Shown: piece after piece, positions 22,720-34,227 of the stretch
Layout: each line of letters begins with the position of its first letter
Numbering within the stretch: position 1 is the stretch's first letter
NCBI GenBank assembly: GCA_014155875.1
Contig: JACEFZ010011666.1
Span: forward strand, 256,473-320,472
Length of the DNA stretch: 64,000 nt
Direction of reading: 5' to 3'
Source: Cepaea nemoralis
Taxonomy: Eukaryota; Mollusca; Gastropoda; Stylommatophora; Helicidae
The notes under the pieces: model-generated
Seen by the model: the letters and a program-made list of their open reading frames with translations, nothing else
Databases searched by the model: none
What the model was told of the DNA's origin: nothing
Translations under genes and position numbers: made by a program

Positions 22720-25320
22720 ACAACTACAAAATATGTACAAATATACGCACCATGTAATACAAATAAAAATGAGCAAGAATACGAGGAATTCTACGAAAAC
22801 ACCTTTGAAGTGCTATATAAAATAGATAATCAGGACAACATCATAGTTACGGGAGAATTTAATGCAAGACTAGGAAATAACAGAGCGGGCATAAAAAAAA
22901 ACATCTTGGGGCATTTGGAGATCAACATAATGAAAGAAATGATAACCGAAGTAGACTCACAAAGCCGTGCAGCCAATACGACCTCTATATAACAAACACA
23001 TTCTATAAACACAAAAACTCACACACGTACACCTTGTATAAATGGAACTATTCGGAAACTTACAGCCAATTTGATGTTATATTAACAAGAAATAACAGAA
23101 AGATAAATATATTAGATGCAATGGCAGTGCCCAACGTAAGTATGAACACAGATCACAAAGATGTCGTTGCCACACTAAGAACCGTCAAAAGAAGAAAGTA
23201 AAGACCAGGAAAATACATACCATGCGAATCAGTAAACTTAAAAAAAAAAAAAAAAACCTCAACGACGAGGCAGTTAGGGAAAATTATTAGAAAGAACTAA
23301 CTAAAATCTTTGTAAAATTACCAATAGAAAGAAAAAAGTGGCTGAAGACTTGGAGATTTTCAAATCAAGCATTTTAAATACTGCAAAAATAACACGTGGA
23401 AACACGAAACAACGCAAAACACGGATAAAGAAAATAACTAATTAGTGGAACGTAGGGGTAAAGAAAGCTGTAAAAGACAAAAAGGACAAACAAAGAGTGG
23501 TTGAAAAGCAAACAGGAACGTTATTACATAGAATATACAATATCGAGACGACGGTGAATATAACAAGTAAAGAGAGAAAAACAAAAACAAAAACAAAAAC
23601 AAAAAAATGACGGGGAGGAGTATGGAGAAACCCTAAATAAAAACTACAAAGTGGCAACTAGAAACTTCTACAACGTCTACGTCTGGGACAGGGTAGGCTG
23701 CAGACGCTGGCGGCTCAGCGTCAAACCTCTGAGACCTCGCCTCCATGAGCAGAAGACGAGCGATAGCGAGCGAACCAGACATACTGAAAGAAGAAATTAT
23801 AGAAGCCGTCAGATTAGCCCCGTTGAACAAATCACTGGGACAAGATGAAATACCAAATGAACTAATTAAAGCAGGAAGGGATGTAGGAACAGCATGGCTA
23901 CATAGACTATTCAGCCATGTTTAGATAGAACAACAGACGCCACGAGCCTGTAAAAACGCCATAAGATCCCAATTTGGAAAGAAACAAAGGCAGCAACAGA
24001 AACTGCACACAATACACAGGCATTTCCCTTTTGATTCATTCTGGGGAAATATTTTGCAAAATTCTTTACAAAAGATTGCGAACTACCATATAACCCCGGC
24101 TAATCGAAACACAACTTGGAGTTACGAAAAACAAAGGATGTATCTTTGCTCTTAGACAACTTATAGAAAAATCAATTGAATTCAATGACACAATATTCTA
24201 AGCCGTTGTCGACCAAGAAAAGTAATTTGACAGAGTAGATATAAACAAGCTTTGAGAAATGCTTAAACAATATGAAGTGAGTACACATCTAACGAACCTA
24301 TGTAGAAGCTTATTCAACAACAGTGAATGCATGGTGAAGGCAACTAGAGTTCGTAACAAGATCCGGAGTACGACAAGGTTGTGTCCTGTTCCTTTTCTTG
24401 TTCATAACCTATATATATATACACCATATGTAAAGAAACCAGACAGAGAATGCAAGATCACCGCATGACGCGAACACAGGAGAAGAACCATCTGCAAATT
24501 AGACCATTAGAGAACTCATGTTTGCGGATGACCAGGCACTAATAGCAAAATCAGAAGATGAATTACACGACCACATGAATAGTCTAAACGAAATGCGTGG
24601 GGACCATAACATGAAAATTAGCACAAGTAAAACAGAAGTAATGACAATAACTAAAGAAGAAAAAACAACAACAATTCATCTAAATGAACATCTCTTGAAA
24701 CAATTAAAGAGTTTCAAGTACCTAGGAAGTATAATATCATTAAATGGCAAATCAGAAGACGACATCGAAAATAGATGCAATAAGGCAAACAAACTCATTG
24801 TCACCAATACTAATGAATAAACATGTATCAATAACTACTAAGAAAACACATTACAACACAATCTTCCTACTAACTCTGTGTTAACAATGGCAAACCTGGA
24901 CAATGACAGAACAAGAGGCAAGAAAAATCACAGTAACAGAAATTGGATTCAGGAGGAGAATACTCAATGAATCCAGAAGAGATAAGATCAGAAATGATAA
25001 AAATCTTGACTAAAGTGTGGGGGGGGGGGGGGGGGGGGGGTAATAGCAGCGCTAGATTTTATTAGATTCAGCAAGTCAAATGGTTTGACCATGCAACCAG
25101 GTTACCAACTAACAGTATACCACAGCAAGCAATGATGCACAAACCAGATGGAAGCAGAGGAAGAGGGCGACCAGTTAAACGATGGACGCAGGGAATAACA
25201 AGAGTCCATGGGAATATCGATACCTGAAGCTTACAAGCGGCCATTCTCCCGCTGTTTATGCTTCACCTCGACACCGCAAGGTACACGAGAAACATGATGG
25301 GATGAGATGAGATGTGATTC
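22720..25320 (+). mobile_element. LINE D, decayed near full-length copy
   Basis: Plus strand: endonuclease piece VTGEFNARLGNN (about 22850-22885, normally GDFNARLG), a segment up to HKDVVATLR (about 23160), a degraded linker, then RT remnants with KPLTR-like and CFALRQL-like strings (24110-24240), the box FADDQALIAKSEDE (about 24520), STSKTEVMTI and FKYLGSIIS (about 24715). A C-terminal region with RWKQRKRATS and RKVHEKHDG and a GAGAT-rich tail ends near 25320. Many stops, shifts and a 22-base G-run (25019-25041) show that it is old. Fragment 26884-27110 is the same family. Confidence 0.75.
24518..24820 (+). pseudogene. LINE D reverse transcriptase palm fragment
   Basis: Open frame of 100 codons with the catalytic box FADD near the N-terminus (residues 2-5), the conserved KTEVM segment at about residue 42 and YLGSIIS at about residue 69. 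The RT parts upstream and downstream are broken by stops. Confidence 0.8.
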
Positions 25321-25368
25321 GGGGACTGAAAACAATTATAAAGCGTGCATTGTTTTCCTATTAGAACA

Positions 25369-25436
25369 CTATTTTTTATGGGAATGTCCCGAATGCTGTG
25401 ATGTCGGTTCCTAGATCAATCAATCAATCAATCAAT
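25369..25436 (+). mobile_element. Minimal LINE-I insertion (68 bp of 3' end) with target duplication
   Basis: Carries only ATGGGAATGTCCCGAATGC..., the 3' end of LINE-I, and the (AATC)n tail. It is flanked by perfect 12-bp repeats CCTATTAGAACA at 25357-25368 and 25437-25448. Confidence 0.9.
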
Positions 25437-25449
25437 CCTATTAGAACAG

Positions 25450-26010
25450 CGGCTTTATTTGTGACATAGCTGTTATTACTGTCGGAGCTGCCGCTGTGGT
25501 AAAATAGTCCCATAATATGATCTATGTGAACCAAAACACATTTATACATGCATGGATTATTTTCACATGCTTTGACCTCGAGCGTAGTCAACACTGGACG
25601 AAAGTCTGCATATGGTCCAGCTTTCCCTATTACCAGGGTCCCTCTCCATAAGTTGAATCCTCTTTAATTTCTGAGGTACTTGGAATTTACCCCCCCCCCC
25701 CACCCAAGTCAAGAACGAGAAGATACAATGTTAGTCCGACCAACCGGTGAAGAATTTACAACGCTATCTCAACATCAGCCCACTGGAAGATCAAGGGGGA
25801 GCCTTACTTATCCATTCGCCCATTACAACCACATAATACTTTAATCACCAGGTAGTTGTTGTTATCTTGGGGAGAGATATGAACATGGGCACGTCTTCAC
25901 CATTTATAAACAACAACATTGTTACAAGTACAGATGTGATCACGGAAATGTGACCTTAATAGAAGAGGGTAAATAGATTGTTCTATTAACTTTTCCTTTC
26001 ATTCATCATC
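25450..26010 (+). other. Unrecognised sequence
   Basis: No supported gene or repeat family; a short C-run lies at 25690-25702. Confidence 0.35.
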
Positions 26011-26017
26011 CGCAGCG

Positions 26018-26080
<63 letters not shown>

Positions 26081-26116
26081 ACAACAACAGCATCATCATA
26101 CTATCATCATCAACAA

Positions 26117-26149
<33 letters not shown>

Positions 26150-26176
26150 TATCATCATCATCATCATCATCATCGG

Positions 26177-26220
<44 letters not shown>

Positions 26221-26252
26221 ACATCATCATCATCATCATCATCATCATCATT

Positions 26253-26285
<33 letters not shown>

Positions 26286-26286
26286 T
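26011..26286 (+). repeat. (CAT)n microsatellite with CAA interruptions
   Basis: About 275 bp of ATC/CAT with a few CAACAACAG and CATTATC variants. Poly-D, poly-M and poly-S frames across it are artefacts. Confidence 0.97.
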
Positions 26287-26504
26287 TTAAATGTTGCCGA
26301 CAAGTGTCATGGGAGAGAAATAGTTGACGTATAAGCACCGACGCGTGCCACTAGATACTGTTATACTGTGTAATCGTACAACGTCTTTAATGTCCTCAAT
26401 CCATTTATTATCTGTCATTATGCGGACATAGATAGATTTGGGTGTTTCAGTAAATGTGGTAGTCTATATATATTCGCAGATTTGCATTTGCCAATTGATT
26501 TCGA

Positions 26505-26612
26505 TTTATGTGTCTATTCCACCATCACCTGCGATCACAATGCCTAAGTATTTAAATTCTGCAAATTGTGTCAGAGGTGTACAGTGTATCTGTATATTTT
26601 CTGGAGCATGGG
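26505..26612 (-). mobile_element. Short LINE RT fragment
   Basis: Minus-strand translation gives TQFAEFKYLGIVIAGDGGI, the YLG segment of a LINE RT just after the palm. Flanks do not extend the match. Family is not determined. Confidence 0.6.
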
Positions 26613-26883
26613 GCATGCATTACTTCGGACATGGACTTCCGATCCTCAACACGGCGGAAAGGCATTTACACAGTTACGCCTCTGGAGTGTTTAAGCTTCT
26701 GGCTAAGGGTTGCAGTTTCATTTTCCTCATGTTAGACTGGTGGTGCATGGTTCCGTCGCTCTGCTACTGAGTTGAGCGCGTGGCGCGACACCGTGAGCTG
26801 TGAGTTTCGTTTGGAATGTTTTTACATCTGTCCCCGGTTGTTGTAGTGTGAACTGCATGTTCGAAACAATAGGCAGTCAGCCT

Positions 26884-27110
26884 CATCTCATCTCATCTCA
26901 TCATGTTCCTCTTGTACCTTGAGGTGTCGAGGTCAAGTATAAACTTCGTGAGAGTGTATGACACTGGGCTTCATATATCGATATTTCCATGGACTCTGCT
27001 ATTCCCTCCGTCCAACGTTTACGTGGTCGGCCTCTTCCTCTGTTTCCATCTGACCTGTACATCATTGCTTGTTGTGGTATGCCGTTGACTGGTAAACGAC
27101 GGTCGGCCTG
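26884..27110 (-). mobile_element. LINE D 3' end fragment
   Basis: Minus strand matches the 3' end of the copy at 25090-25320: the RWKQRKRPTT segment, a GGNSRVHGNIDI segment, SPRHLKVQEEHDEMR, then a tail of GAGAT repeats (26884-26903 on the plus strand as CATCTCATCTCATC). Confidence 0.8.
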
Positions 27111-27173
27111 TCGATTCGAATTGACTGGATTGCTTTTTTCAGTTCACTAGTGCATTTTCTCGGAGACTCATGG

Positions 27174-27576
27174 GGGTCGTTGCTGGTGCTACCGTGTTAG
27201 TACTATGTGCGTTTGCTTTCAGCGGGTGGTCCTGCCCAAAGGGACCGAGCCATATTGGATAAATGCCGGGGCAATGAAGTCGATCCTCTAGACTTTAAAC
27301 TTGCAATGCAGTAACTTTTGTCTGCTGGTTTTATAGTGACTGTCGCTTCCAATGGCGATGAACTGTATTTTACGTGGAGAACTTTTGTGTTGACATTCTG
27401 ACGGCGGCATTATGCACAGTGTACCTGTGCGGGCTATTGGTTTGTCGATACGCCTGTATATACCACTTTTCACATTGGACAGTGAGGGGCATTTTGCGTG
27501 GTATTCACTGGCACAACAATGGAACAATGGGGACGACCATTGCCGTGATGTTGTAACCGCGACTAACTAACCAACT
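27174..27576 (+). mobile_element. Retroposon-like repeat R with (CTAA)n tail, copy 2
   Basis: Same family as 8206-8600, here on the plus strand and ending in GCGACTAACTAACCAACTAA at 27560-27578. The mariner element begins just after the tail. Confidence 0.65.
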
Positions 27577-27584
27577 AAGGATAT

Positions 27585-28338
27585 ACGAGGCGAGTCAATA
27601 AGTAAGGCACAATGTTCTGTGGGATGGCAGGTAAATGTATTTATATCCCCGTTCGTCAGGTGGCGCTAAGTGTCTCGTGCGCATGCGCAGCGCATAAACA
27701 AAATGGCGACTGTATTTATGGAGTGTACAACCAAAGAGCAACGTGCATTTTCTGAAGGATGCTCTAAAATTGTTGACGAAAAGCGATCTGGTCGTCTTGT
27801 TGAGATTGCAAATGAAGCATCTGTGCGGTGGGTAGAGGAAATGATTAGCGGTGACAGGCGAGTAACGATAGCCTCTGTAGCATCTGCAACAGGTTGCTTC
27901 ATCGTGAAAATCGAAGAAAACGACCATGACTTCTGACTAGAGGCGTGTTGCCAGACCACATACGACTCGATTAACGCTTGAGAAAATTAACCAAGTAAGG
28001 TGGTAAGTTCTGGACTATCTACCTTACAGCCCCGACTTAGCCCCTTTCAATTTCCACCTTGTTGGTCCACTGAAAACCTACCTTGGCGGGAGACATTTCG
28101 CGAATGACGCCGAAGTTGAATGTTAAGTGAAAACGTGGTTCAGGAAACAGGGCACGCAGTTCTATGCAGCGAGTTTGGTAGGACTGATAACACGATGAGA
28201 TAAGTGCATCAATGTTGGTGGCAATTATGTTGAGAAATAAAGGGACAATTGGTGTATAACAATTAACTGGTTTCACGTTGTTATCACATTTAGTTATTTT
28301 TCTAAGTCATTTGTGACTTACTTATTTACTTCTCCTAG
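27585..28338 (+). mobile_element. Deleted mariner-type DNA transposon
   Basis: Left end CGAGGCGAGTCAATAAGTAAG follows TATA; the right end read in reverse (CTTACTTATTTACTTCTCCTA) is an imperfect inverted match. The internal frame 27703-27935 gives the N-terminal helix-turn-helix half of a mariner transposase (RSGR, RRVTIASVAS). After a deletion, 28010-28245 gives the C-terminal part with YSPDLAP, GPLKTYLGG, and KCINVGG-NYVEK. The element is about 755 bp, versus about 1.3 kb for complete mariners, so the middle catalytic part is missing. Stops are present. Non-autonomous. Confidence 0.85.
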
Positions 28339-28344
28339 GACATG

Positions 28345-28700
28345 ATGATGTTTGTCCATGAAGAATGATGATAACCATTCATTTCATCCAGAGGCGTTGA
28401 CAATTCGGAATCGTGAGTCGTGTTGGCTCAAAAGTTTATGTCACGATATCGACAAGACGACTGGAGACGAATACAGGTTCAGTAGATGACTAGGTCGCCC
28501 ATTGTGCCTTGCCGTGCTCATTACGTTTCACAACGCCTTGCAGGTAAACGCCATCTTGCCCGTTGTATTCTTCTGCGCAGTCTGCCGAATCCTGTCTTCA
28601 CATGCTGGGTTGGCATACCATAGTTCACAGATTGGTTTGACTATCATCTTGTTTTGCCTGCCTGACACAGCCGTTATCCGGGGCGTGGCCTTGTCGCATG
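28345..28700 (-). mobile_element. LINE A-type 3' end fragment
   Basis: Minus strand resembles the 3' end at 18546-18640: the CTGGATGAAATGNATGG and CATCATTCTT segments recur in order. Further in, a basic EDRIRQTAQKN-like segment is seen at about 28580-28620. Strongly decayed. Confidence 0.55.
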
Positions 28701-29163
28701 TTGAAAACTACTAGGAGCCACAGGCAGAAGCTGGATGCCATGCTATGACCAGTATCGAATGGGTCATGAAAAGGGCCGGATATACTTTCATACACATATA
28801 CATACATTTTCAAAATTATGTATCTCTAATTACCATCTTGGGCATTGGTAAGCGTTTATCATCTATACACACAACGATAACGTTTGCACCTTTCTACACT
28901 TAGCTCATCATTCAGCCATTGTGAGATGTCAGATGGTGTGTGCTGTGGAAATGTCCATGTTAACACATGCACCAATTATGGACGAACATCTACGCGCGAA
29001 TTGGTGTGTCCAATCAAATTCGCTACCACCGTGTGGTGGAGTTAGTATGCCTCTTTGAAGCACCGTGACAAACTGTCAAAGCGGCAAAGTGACAGTACAT
29101 TAGTAATCACAGTTATTATTTCTGATTGTAAAGAAATAACACGACACTGTGCTTATGTTACAG
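28701..29163 (+). other. Intron before module exon 4, nothing recognised
   Basis: No repeat family or motif seen apart from a polypyrimidine-poor acceptor (tgttacag) at its end. Confidence 0.4.
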
Positions 29164-29286
29164 GATGTGAGTTATTTAACAACTGTATTGGCAACGGAGA
29201 CATGGAAGAAATTGACTGTAGAACGTACGCCTGTGTGCAGACTGAGGGAAGCAGTAGCCAGTACTATATTGATTTAATGAGAACGA
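29164..29286 (+). CDS. Cysteine-rich module exon 4 of a host gene
   Basis: A 123-bp exon candidate: acceptor (atgttacag) ends at 29163, a weaker donor gtaggt starts at 29287, phase 1-1, open. The module keeps the four cysteines, C-x5-C-x10-C-x4-C, but the core between them (GNGDMEEID) is far from modules 2 and 3 and acidic, and the tail is SSSQYYIDLMRT. It is the most diverged intact member and, like module 1, has ten rather than eleven residues between cysteines 2 and 3. Confidence 0.65.
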
Positions 29287-29519
29287 GTAGGTTACATGTA
29301 TGTCTTTCTCTTTTTGCCTCTGTACACTGGGCTAAAGTCTGTTGAGAAGGAAATAAGTAAAATCTGGCGGAAGTATAACCAGACTGGGCTGGAGATGGGT
29401 CAGCACAAAATGTCTTCTAAATTGAGGAGAGAACAGGTACATAAAATACCCAAAATAATTATAGGGACACGCCCAGAATACCAGCAGGAAAGTACTGCCA
29501 TAACTTAGATGCTGAAATC

Positions 29520-30010
29520 CATGAAATCAAGATAGCAACAAGAAATTACTAAATGCCAGCCTTGTTACACACCATGTAGTGATATTGATAGATGCCAAAT
29601 CAGTACTCGGTGCGCTCCTGTCTGGAAAATTGTCAACACAAGGGCAATACATTCTGAATTTTGCAGCCAGCGTAAGGTCACCATACAGTGGAAACCATCT
29701 TACTGTGGAATACATGGAAACGGGAGAGCTGATCGATTAGCCAAGAAAAGAGAAAAAGAGGAACAACATGATGTGCCCGTTGCATACCACCAATAGAAAA
29801 GAATGATCAAATCAGTCAGAAAGGCACCAAAACCTGCCTAAGACAACTACCACGTTATGGAAAGGCCAGAACAAGCTATTTTTCTGCACATCAAAACAGG
29901 ACACGCATAAATAGGCAGTCACCAGTATATATAATTCAAGATAGGTGAATCAATCACGTGTACATGTGGATTGGTGTCGCAGACAGCAGATCACATACTC
30001 CACGATTGAT
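29520..30010 (+). mobile_element. LINE RNase H C-terminal fragment (second RNase H family)
   Basis: Plus strand in broken frames: VLIDAKSVLGALLSG (the third catalytic aspartate region), then QWKPSYCGIHGNGRADRLAKK (about 29680-29745), KTGHA and a CTCG...TADHILHD zinc-ribbon-like end (about 29955-30003). This layout, RNase H followed by a gag-like Cys/His end, fits Jockey/I-type LINEs. Different from the LINE-I family at 20536. Confidence 0.75.
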
Positions 30011-30024
30011 CATAGAGTGTATGA

Positions 30025-30027
<3 letters not shown>

Positions 30028-30061
<34 letters not shown>

Positions 30062-30180
30062 CGCGCGCGCGCGCGTGTGTGTGTGCATATATAAATATCT
30101 TCTTGTTTGACTGAGTCTGTATTTGTAACTATTTGGTTTAAGGTCCTATATATCCGACTATACGTCTGTATGCGTAGTAA

Positions 30181-30215
<35 letters not shown>

Positions 30216-30252
30216 CGTGCGTGTGTGTGTGTATGTGTGTGTGCGTGTGTTG
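30028..30252 (+). repeat. (TG)n/(GC)n microsatellite, two blocks
   Basis: Blocks at 30028-30086 (TG, then GC, then TG) and 30180-30252, separated by unique sequence. The purine-pyrimidine alternation of the first block could form left-handed DNA. Confidence 0.9.
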
Positions 30253-31040
30253 CTGGTCGATATATATATAGAAAGAGGTCTACACTGTTAGCACAACGAA
30301 CGGGCAGCTTGTAAACATGTCACCAAGAAAGAGTGTGTATGACTGTTTGCGTAATAAAATTCCTAGCGTCTGGCACAAATATCACTTGTGTATGGTTGTT
30401 AGTAGTATGTCATGTACACCTTGTGTAGATTTTCTGGATCAGTTATCAGTCAGACATTATGTCTTATATCCGCTTATGTAACGTGACTACATACCTTAAT
30501 GAAATGAAACGTGAATATTCTATACTCGTGATATGATTCTTAGCTGCACCCGGTTATGTTTAATGGAAATCATCATCATCAAGTGCCGTGCCGGCTGGCG
30601 TAGGCGTTCATGGCTCTCCACAAATCTCGGCCTTTGGTGTTGTGAATCAACTCTGCAGATGATATTCCTCCATGCCACCGTCTCAATCCGTCCAGCATCA
30701 TTTCTCTTGGTCTGCCTCTGCCTCTCTTCCCCTCGATCTTTCCAGTTGTCCCGATGTTCTCCAATGCCTCTCTTCTCATCACATGACCAAAGAAAGCTGT
30801 TTGTCTCTTTCTTATTGTTTTGTATAGTGTTCTAGTTTCATTAGCCTCTTTCAGGCAATCGTTGTTAGTTACTCTGGCAGTCCAAGGAATTCGCAACATT
30901 CGTCTTAAAAACCACATCTCTGTTGCTTCTAAGTTCTTCCTAATTTATTCATTTACATTCCAAGATTCGCTGCCATACAGCAAAACTGGTTCTAGTATAG
31001 CATTTTAGCACTCTCTTTCTTACATTCATTGATAGCGACT

Positions 31041-31595
31041 TTATTGCATAAGATACTCTTCATTTTCTGAAATGCGGCTTTTGCCTGCCCTATTCTGCTG
31101 CTTAATCTCTGTTGTACATCTTCCATCTGATGTTATAAGTACCCCTAGGTATTTAAAATTATCCACATGGTTGAGAATTTCCCCTTCTATTTCTATGTCA
31201 CATTTTGGTGTCCCCATTTTCTTTGATATCACCATTGTTACTGTTTTCTTGATATTCAAGAAGAGTCCTTTCTGTGCACTCTCCGATACTACAAGGTCCA
31301 ATAATTGTTGTAGGTCTGTTGCATTATCCGCCACCAATACTGTGTCGTCTGCATAGCGTATATTGTTTATATTATATCCTCCGATTAGTATTCCTGGCTT
31401 CTCTGTGATCTCTCTCATTGTTACTTCGCTGTATATTGAGAAGAGATCGGGTGACAAGACACACCCCTGTCGAACTCCTAGCTTTATCTGTTCGTAACTA
31501 CCCTCTTTATTTCCCATTTTAATTGCTGCTACTTGGTTCCAGTATATAGTCTTTATTATTCTTAAATCTTTCCCATCAATGTTGATATCTTCCAA
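31041..31595 (-). pseudogene. LINE B reverse transcriptase palm and thumb
   Basis: Open frame of 184 codons: IKTIYWNQ, GVRQGCVLSPDLFSIYSE (residues about 36-53), GYNINNIRYADDTVLVAD (about 72-90, both aspartates intact), NIKKTVTMVISKK (about 111-123), YLGVLITSDGRC (about 147-158). Homologous frames lie at 5067-5642 and 35271-35723. Function when intact: copying element RNA into DNA at a nicked target. Confidence 0.88.
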
Positions 31596-31703
31596 TATTT
31601 TAATCAGCTCATCATGTTTTACTTTATTAAATACCTTAGTATAATCTATGAAGCATAAATATATGTCTCTCTGTTTCTATATTGACCTTTCTATTAGTGT
31701 TCG

Positions 31704-31707
<4 letters not shown>

Positions 31708-31789
<82 letters not shown>
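31708..31789 (+). repeat. (AT)n microsatellite inside LINE B
   Basis: Pure TA repeat lying within the RT fingers coding part; the flanking LINE sequence resumes on both sides. Confidence 0.95.
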
Positions 31790-31791
<2 letters not shown>

Positions 31792-33195
31792 CATTGTTTG
31801 TACCCATTCCTTCCATAAAACCACACTGTTCTTCACTAATTTCCATTTTTCTTTTCTTTCTTGTTCTTCTTTTAAAATTTTGAGTAGAAGCTTAGTGACA
31901 TGGTTTATGAGGTTAATTGTACGAAAATCTTCACATTCAATTGCTCCTGGTCTCTTTGGTATTGCTATAAATACAGATTTTAGCATATCGCTCTGTAAAT
32001 ATCGACTGTTGTAAATATCATTCAGCATTTTGGTTAATATATCTACCCTAAATTCTCCCAATACTTCTAATTCTTCTACTGTCATTTCATCTGGCCCAGA
32101 TGTTTTTCCTTTCTTCATATGTTTCATAGCGTCAGCGACTTCTCTTTTAGAATAGGTGGGCCTTCTAAGTTACTTTCTTCTGTTAATACTTCTCTTTCTC
32201 CATAATATAATTCTCTTATATACTCATTCCACCTCTTCATTATAGCACCATCCTCCAATAATATCTTTCCTGGTTTTGATTTCAAACACCCTGTATTTAT
32301 TCTTAGTTTTCTTCCTGTGAGCTCACTGATTTGTCTGTGCATACTGTTTTGATCGTTAATGGAATTTGATTCATTTTTTTTTTTTTTTTGCATAGCTCGT
32401 TTAACCAACTTTCTGTTGCCTTCACACATTTATCTCTTATTTCTTTATTTATCTTAGCATACTCTTGTTCATCATTTTTATTCTGTTTCCCTTTGTCCAT
32501 CAGCATTAATATGTCTTCATTCATCCATTTTTCGTATGTTTTTGGCTTCTCTCCGGTAATATTTCTTTGCTAGTTTGATGAATGGAGTCCCTTAACATAT
32601 CCCATTGTTCATTTATACTCTGTATTTTAGCTATTGCATTGAACCTATTTGTCATAGTCACCCTGTATTGCTCTTGAATTTCTTTATCTACTTTCAGAAC
32701 CTCTTTATTAAGTCTCAAGTTCTTAACCACTTTTCCCCTCTCTTTAATCTTACTTTTATTTGTCCACATAGTGGCACATGATCACTATTACCGTCAGCAC
32801 CAGGCATTGTCTTTACATTAATTAATGCATTTCTAAATCTTTTATTAATAAGTATGTAGTCAATTTGGGTGCGTATTTTCATATCAGAGCTTTTCCGTGT
32901 GTATAGTCGTCTTTTATTGTGGTTAAATCTTGTGTTTCCAATTATCATATTATTAATATTTGCCCGTTCATTTCTGATAACTAAACCGTAATTCCCCACT
33001 ATATCCTCTCTTTTTCCCGTTCTTACTCTTGCATTAAAATCCCCCAGTATTACTTTTATTTCTTGTGATCCAATTTGAGCTATTGCCATTTCTATTTCAT
33101 CGTAAAAGTGTTGTATTTCTTCATCACTATTACTTGTTGTTGGGGCATATACTTGTTTAATATTTATATCTATTGGTTTGCCTTTGATTTTGACC

Positions 33196-34120
33196 TTGGA
33201 TGTTTTGGAAATAATAAGGCTAAACTACTTCACACAACTTTAATAAGCTAAACTACTTCACAAAATTCTCTTTCATAATTCTCAAAGCTACCTTTTGCCA
33301 TTGTTCAAATATAACTCAAGACATACGAACGACTAAATATGCTACATGTCCCTTGACCTAGGACAGACTTACATAAACCAAGCTTAGCGTACTCTGCTGC
33401 TCAGTTGTGAAACAATCTTCCACAAACAATCAAAGACACAAAACATCATTATACATGCAATCGCAACCCTTTTGAACACTATCTCAGTACAGACTGCATG
33501 CCCCCTAAAAACAAAAACAATAATAATGGAAAATTATATCAATCGACAACTGGCGAATAAACATTTCCATGTGTATGGTACGTTACACATTTCTTAGTTA
33601 TTGATAATGGTTATGTTAAATATTGCTTTAGTGAGTCATGTAGTAGTGATTAATGTTCATACGTGTTAATGCTTATTGTTCTTTTGTTGTCTAAGATTAG
33701 CTTTGTAAGTGATGTTGAATGAAATAATGTATGACATTAAATAGAGAAGAAAGTCAGAATGTCAGACGGGCCTGCGTGCCCAATCATTAACCCTTTGTAA
33801 CTAAAATGTGTTCGTTTGTTTGTTCATGCATCTAACCTTCCGTTTCCCAGTCATTGGGGATACAACACCACCTAAATATACATATTAACGAGCCATTATC
33901 TGCTGTACTCGTGGGTACTCTTGACGTAATCTTTATGTCAGCCATATAGATTTTGTTCCGAGTCAATTTCTGACAAATTGGCGTTGCTCGCCAGTGATAA
34001 TACTTAACTTTGAGGCAACGACCCCTACGTTTCTGACAAATTGTCGTCTCAGTCCGGAATTCTTAAAAAAGGATGCTCGCCGGGCAATATTTAGGAAAGT
34101 AATACACTGACTTTTGACAG
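33196..34120 (+). other. Intron sequence, nothing recognised
   Basis: AT-rich sequence with no domain or repeat family that I can support. A short inverted duplication around AAGGCTAAACTACTTCACA recurs at 33215-33235 and 33243-33262. Confidence 0.4.
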
Positions 34121-34227
34121 GGACACATGTCATCCCGTGGGCTCCGGGTGCTGTATGAATGGCTGTGAGCGTCATGTCTGTATCAACGCATCACAGAACG
34201 CCGTAGATCATAAACTAAAAGAATAAG
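34121..34227 (+). pseudogene. Decayed cysteine-rich module exon (module 5)
   Basis: The frame gives DTC-x11-C-x4-C with CERHVC, very like module 2, and a tail NAVDHKLKE. But the first cysteine is missing, the putative acceptor (tttgacag, ending 34120) would leave the wrong phase, and an in-frame taa stands just before the donor-like gtactg at 34228. The following intron bases also match those after modules 3 and 6 (ATCATCAC, TTAACCAACTAGCAT). It is the remains of a duplicated exon that is no longer spliced, or a poison exon. Confidence 0.6.

Larger units (their letters stand above)
30571..33195 (-). mobile_element. LINE family B, longest copy (endonuclease C-half, RT)
   Basis: Minus strand from about 33195: endonuclease part VILGDFNARV (about 33030-33060), IDYILIN and NSDHVPL (about 32780-32870); a linker with KNGWMNEDI; RT with SGPDEMTVEE (about 32080), ECEDFRTINLINH, the palm with LGVRQGCVLSPDLFSIYS (about 31440-31490), the intact box RYADDTVLVADN (about 31325-31360), KKTVTMV, YLGVLIT; thumb; then MWFLRRMLRIPW and KIEGKRGRGRPREMM; 3' end (ATG)n at 30571-30583. 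A TA microsatellite replaces part of the RT fingers (31708-31789). Frames break at about 31600, 32125 and 31030. Without the microsatellite it would be about 2.5 kb. Confidence 0.88.

Noticed and set aside
25986..26338. Poly-D, poly-M frames
   Set aside because: Translation of the (CAT)n repeat.
28918..29028. Cysteine-containing plus frame resembling a module exon
   Set aside because: Cysteine spacing does not fit, splice sites are absent in the right phase, and the frame stops soon after.
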